Shown in pieces: positions 5,025-8,210 of a stretch of DNA of 8,210 nucleotides. The DNA comes from Planctomycetaceae bacterium (GTDB taxonomy: Bacteria > Planctomycetota > Planctomycetia > Pirellulales > Pirellulaceae). Below the pieces are notes generated by a model. It saw only the letters and a list, made by a program, of their open reading frames with translations. It was not told the origin of the DNA and searched no databases. The position numbers and the translations under genes were made by a program. The stretch spans positions 4,721-12,930 of the forward strand of contig PADE01000217.1 in the NCBI GenBank assembly GCA_002702965.1, written 5' to 3'. Numbering within the stretch: the stretch's first letter is position 1; the number at the start of each line of letters is the position of its first letter.

Positions 5025-8000
5025 TATGAACGCGACCTCGCCGACGCGATTCCCGACCGACCGTTTCTGGCCGCCGCTGTGGACAACGGTACCGATTGTC
5101 CCAGCGCTTCGGCGGTCGTGGTGACCGCCGCTCGCACATCGGACTCAGCGTGTACCGAAGTCACAAAAAACCGCAGCCGGGGTGATGCCTGGTCGCCGTT
5201 GCCAACGTCCAACGGCTCAGCTTCAACACCTCGCTCTAGCAGTTGGCGAGCTATTGGTACGGCTGACTCGTTCACCGGAACATGCAGCGTGATTACCAAG
5301 CTCGCTTTGCTGTTCCCGGTATCTAGCCTACGCTGGCGAGCCATCTGTAAGAACAACCGGGCGCGGGACTGAGCACGTGCGATCCGCATCGGCTCGTCTT
5401 CTAGCAACCGCAAAGACGCCGCCAATGCCGCCGCATGAGGGACACTCATGCCATCCCGGGCAAAGACATCCGATCCGGAAAGCTGCCGGATCATGTCAGT
5501 CGATCCCGCGACATAACCACCCGCGGTCCCCAGCGCAAAACCGGTGGTCCCAGTCAGTACATCGATTTCACGGGGATCCTCGTCGTAGTGCTCTGATAGC
5601 CCTCGACCGTGAGGACCCATCGTACCAACCGAGAACGACTGATCGAGTAACAGTCGTGCTCGATGCTCACGTTTGAGAGCCAGCAACCGGGGGAGATCAA
5701 TAGGACAACCGTTCATGCCGGAAACGCTTTCGACCACGATCCACCTTTGCCGATACGAGTCATCCGATTCCGAGAGAATCGTATCGAGGGACGACAGATC
5801 CTGAGGTGAGAACTCCCGGCTGGCACCCAAGGTACCCGTCACCCATCGCCCAAGTTCGGGGGAGTCTTGGGGAAAAAGTACCAGGTCGTGGGGTGTCATG
5901 AGGCGATTGGCGACCCCCGCCAGAGCGGATGCGAATCCGCCGCACAACCAGGCCGACTCCATACCGACAAAATCGGCCAGAGCAGAACGCGCTTCGAGGT
6001 GAAACACTGTGTCGGCCGATCGATATCCTCCCACTCCAAATTGCTGCATCGCATCGCGCGACGATTCAATGACCGATTCGTCTGCTGACAACGCGAGAAA
6101 GTCAGGCCGTGTAAAACTGATGACCGCGCGGTCCCCCGCCACCACCTTGACCGGATGCGCGCTGTCACGAACAACGGGAGGCTCAAAGTAATAGCATGCG
6201 TCCGTCGCCGCCCAAGCGAAGTCACCGCTGCGTTGACGCTCCTGATCATCAGCTGCCAGCAGCTCGCCGCGACTGGCCGGCGCCGAGTCCGACTGCGTTG
6301 GCTCGCTCTGTTTCGAATCCAAATGCCAAGCAAACCACTGTGCCACGACCTGCAAACCGTCGTTGAGGAAGCAATCACGACAGGCGTGTCGTTGGATCTT
6401 GCCGCTCGATGTCTTGGGAATCGAACCAAATCGAACGAGCACAATTCCATCGGGCGAGAGCTCGTGTTCCAAGGCGACCGAGCGGCGAATGGTCTCGATC
6501 ACATCAGACCAGTCCTTACGACGTTTCCGCTCCACTTCGGAGACCACGATCAACCGTTCCTGCCCTTCGACATCGACTGCAAACGCACCAACGGCTCCAG
6601 CCTGTAAACGCTCGCTGGCGCGCTCTACCGAGCGCTCGATGTCTTGGGGGTAACGGTTCACGCCCCGCACAATGATCAGATCCTTCAAACGCCCGGTGAC
6701 GAACAGGTGCTCCTCGTGCAAAAACCCAAGATCGCCCGTGCGCAGGTAAGGACCGCCTTGCATGCTGTCCGACAACTTGGCATGAAACGTCTGCTGTGTG
6801 GCTTCGCTTTGCCTCCAATAACCTTGGGCCACACTGGGGCTGCTGACCCAAATCTCCCCCACCCGATCATCCGGCAACCGCGCGTAGTCGATCGGATCCA
6901 CGATCACCACATCCTCGTCGGGGAGTACTCGTCCGCAACCCACCAGGCTGCGTGCGGTTGGGTCGTCCTCAGAGACCGGTACGATGTGGTGAGAATCCAA
7001 CTCACGGCCATTGAAAACGCATATCTTCGGAACGTCAGCCTTGACACTTCCCGTGACAATCAAGGTGGACTCTGCCATTCCGTAACAGGGATAGTGGGTC
7101 TCCTGCCGAAATCCGATCGGCGCAAACCGCTCGGTAAACAGTTTCAAAGTCTCGGCTCGGACCGGCTCTGCACCGTTGAAGGCAACTTTCCACTTGCTCA
7201 GGTCGAGCCCTTCCATGTGCTCAGGGTGGATTTTCTGGAGACACAATTCGTAGGCAAAATTGGGGCCACCCGCGACCGTCGCTTCGAACTCGGTGATGGC
7301 CCGCAACCACCTTACGGGCTTCTGAAGAAAGGCCATTGGGGACATCAACACCGACGGACGTCCCATATAGAGGGGTTTGCAGAAACCTCCAATCAGGCCC
7401 ATGTCGTGATAACTGGGTAGCCAGCTGAGCGCAATCATCTCTCGTGCGGAATCAAAAAATTGCGTGATCAGCGCCACGTTGTGCATGATGTTCTTGTGTG
7501 ACAGCATCACGCCCTTGGGCTCGCCCGTCGAGCCAGACGTGTACTGCAACACGGCCAAGTCATCGCTGCGGATGTCGGGCATCGACCAGCGGTCAGCCTG
7601 CTCGAGGGGTAGCCGATTTGTCGCAATCCAATCCAGGTCCTTTAAATGCGGCGCCGAGTCCAGAAAAGTGCTGTCCATGCGGTCCAAAACTTCGTGAACC
7701 GTCAAGGCCGCCTTGGCGCGCGCGTCGTCGGCAATCGCCTGGATCCGCTGCATATTCCGATTGCGCCGCGGTGGGTAAGCGGGTACCGCGATCGCGCCCG
7801 CATATAAACAACCCAACAATCCGGCGACATAATCCAGACCCGGTGGATACAACAGCAGAGCCCGTTCGCCGTGCAGATTCAACGAGTCGAGTTGAACCGC
7901 GATTGCACGTGCCTGCCGATCTAGCTGTTTGTAAGTCAGCTTGATCTTCTGCTGCTCACCATCGGTGAGATAGTAGGCAGGCTCGGAAGGGCAGTTCTTG

Positions 8001-8074
8001 GCCCAGTACCGCAGGCTATCGACCAGATGAGTCGTGACTGGGGTAAAAGGGGCAAAACTCTTCTCAAGATTCAC
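5024..8074 (-). CDS. Fatty acyl-AMP ligase fused to a degenerate alpha-oxoamine-synthase-like PLP-fold domain
   Basis: A 1016-residue two-domain protein starting at GTG 8074, with GGAG 12 bases upstream; the next in-frame stop upstream is near 8137. Residues 1-580 are an adenylate-forming enzyme: YTSGSTGEPKG (178-188), LPSYHDMGLIGG (219-230, FAAL-like), YGMAES (331-336), LRTGDLGF (444-451), GRLKDLIIVRGVNRYP (461-476) and PKTSSGKIQR (553-562) with catalytic Lys559. The FLQKPVRWLRAI and LVGCGR stretches favour a FAAL (acyl-AMP passed to an acyl carrier protein) over an acyl-CoA ligase. A linker at ~581-640 has no carrier-protein DSL motif. Residues ~645-990 resemble AONS/KBL/SPT enzymes: FGVGGYRSADT (679-689), a GGFASAL glycine loop (712-718), D811 matching the PLP-nitrogen Asp, and GTAGGYVAG (849-857). 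The Schiff-base lysine position is F846, and the H133 and H207 equivalents of E. coli AONS are P739 and F814. The second domain is therefore predicted to be non-catalytic. The natural product is unknown. Confidence 0.95.
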   Translation of the reverse strand: MNLEKSFAPFTPVTTHLVDSLRYWAKNCPSEPAYYLTDGEQQKIKLTYKQLDRQARAIAVQLDSLNLHGERALLLYPPGLDYVAGLLGCLYAGAIAVPAYPPRRNRNMQRIQAIADDARAKAALTVHEVLDRMDSTFLDSAPHLKDLDWIATNRLPLEQADRWSMPDIRSDDLAVLQYTSGSTGEPKGVMLSHKNIMHNVALITQFFDSAREMIALSWLPSYHDMGLIGGFCKPLYMGRPSVLMSPMAFLQKPVRWLRAITEFEATVAGGPNFAYELCLQKIHPEHMEGLDLSKWKVAFNGAEPVRAETLKLFTERFAPIGFRQETHYPCYGMAESTLIVTGSVKADVPKICVFNGRELDSHHIVPVSEDDPTARSLVGCGRVLPDEDVVIVDPIDYARLPDDRVGEIWVSSPSVAQGYWRQSEATQQTFHAKLSDSMQGGPYLRTGDLGFLHEEHLFVTGRLKDLIIVRGVNRYPQDIERSVERASERLQAGAVGAFAVDVEGQERLIVVSEVERKRRKDWSDVIETIRRSVALEHELSPDGIVLVRFGSIPKTSSGKIQRHACRDCFLNDGLQVVAQWFAWHLDSKQSEPTQSDSAPASRGELLAADDQERQRSGDFAWAATDACYYFEPPVVRDSAHPVKVVAGDRAVISFTRPDFLALSADESVIESSRDAMQQFGVGGYRSADTVFHLEARSALADFVGMESAWLCGGFASALAGVANRLMTPHDLVLFPQDSPELGRWVTGTLGASREFSPQDLSSLDTILSESDDSYRQRWIVVESVSGMNGCPIDLPRLLALKREHRARLLLDQSFSVGTMGPHGRGLSEHYDEDPREIDVLTGTTGFALGTAGGYVAGSTDMIRQLSGSDVFARDGMSVPHAAALAASLRLLEDEPMRIARAQSRARLFLQMARQRRLDTGNSKASLVITLHVPVNESAVPIARQLLERGVEAEPLDVGNGDQASPRLRFFVTSVHAESDVRAAVTTTAEALGQSVPLSTAAARNGRSGIASARSRS

Positions 8075-8129
8075 GGTCGCTGTGAACTCCAGCCAGCAAG
8101 GAACCGAATTCTCTACTTGTCCATCAATG

Positions 8130-8195
8130 CCTGATCACGGCGCACCATGTGGCCGTATCAAAAACCCAAACTCAAGACTACCACGCGTGATCAGG
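8130..8195. promoter_or_regulatory. 10-bp perfect inverted repeat upstream of the FAAL gene
   Basis: CCTGATCACG at 8130-8139 and CGTGATCAGG at 8186-8195 are perfect inverted copies separated by 46 bases. Each contains the palindrome TGATCA, so each half could also be a separate operator for a dimeric regulator. They flank what is probably the divergent promoter region between the FAAL gene (start 8074) and a gene beyond the right edge. I saw no convincing -35/-10 pair on the minus strand. The regulatory role is inference. Confidence 0.35.
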
Positions 8196-8198
8196 AGG
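8193..8198 (+). promoter_or_regulatory. Strong Shine-Dalgarno at the right edge, probably of a divergent gene starting outside the window
   Basis: AGGAGG is a perfect anti-SD complement. The remaining 12 bases contain no ATG, GTG or TTG, so any start would lie at or after 8211. It overlaps the right arm of the inverted repeat. Confidence 0.35.
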
Positions 8199-8210
8199 AT
8201 CAAACAGGCG

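Noticed and set aside
4831..5139. 102-residue minus-strand frame overlapping the FAAL 3' end
   Set aside because: Arg/Pro-rich shadow of the FAAL gene; the adjacent TAGTG-coupled frame is the better candidate.
6644..7420. 258-residue plus-strand open frame
   Set aside because: Entirely antisense to the strongly conserved FAAL domain; low-complexity His/Gln/Arg-rich translation, no ribosome binding site, no recognisable motif.
8090..8100. AGCCAGCAAGG resembling the left-end repeat unit
   Set aside because: A single near-match of ten bases without tandem copies; expected by chance.

Overview
The window looks like a bacterial chromosome of moderately high GC, most probably a planctomycete of the Pirellulaceae type. 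That placement is an inference from gene style: an rpsB-tsf-pyrH run with long spacers, EF-Ts with SAPV where most bacteria have TDFV, a degenerate GH10-like protein, and a fatty acyl-AMP ligase fused to an alpha-oxoamine-synthase-like domain. No marker here proves the phylum.

Layout. Positions 1-115 hold five copies of a 15-bp tandem repeat (40-113). One frame stays open from the window edge through the repeat to a TGA at 113-115, so this may be the repeated C-terminus of an incoming gene. A 252-bp gap follows. Then comes a 496-residue plus-strand protein (368-1858) whose second half resembles a GH10 glycosidase barrel without the acid/base glutamate. The next 238 bp carry a plausible sigma70 promoter and two hairpins, forming a candidate rpsB leader. 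rpsB (ribosomal protein S2, best start TTG 2097), tsf (EF-Ts, start ATG 2992) and pyrH (UMP kinase, 4044-4841) follow on the plus strand, with spacers of 154 and 218 bp. The tsf-pyrH spacer contains a long imperfect hairpin ending in four Ts, a candidate terminator or attenuator.

The right-hand 3 kb is one minus-strand gene (5024-8074, GTG start, 1016 residues). Its N-terminal ~580 residues form a fatty acyl-AMP ligase (FAAL) with a complete motif set. Its C-terminal ~370 residues have the fold signature of AONS/KBL/SPT enzymes, but the PLP Schiff-base lysine is Phe and two active-site histidines are gone. A possible 79-residue ORF follows in a TAGTG stop/start overlap and runs convergently into the 3' end of pyrH. 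Upstream of the FAAL gene there is a 10-bp perfect inverted repeat. A strong plus-strand Shine-Dalgarno sequence at the right edge suggests a divergent gene starting just outside the window.

How the genes fit together. rpsB, tsf and pyrH are the classic translation/pyrimidine cluster, but frr does not follow pyrH. The FAAL fusion is a separate lipid or secondary-metabolite module. The most interesting item is this fusion of an apparently active acyl-activating enzyme to an apparently dead PLP-fold domain, comparable in principle to the non-catalytic LCB1 subunit of eukaryotic serine palmitoyltransferase.
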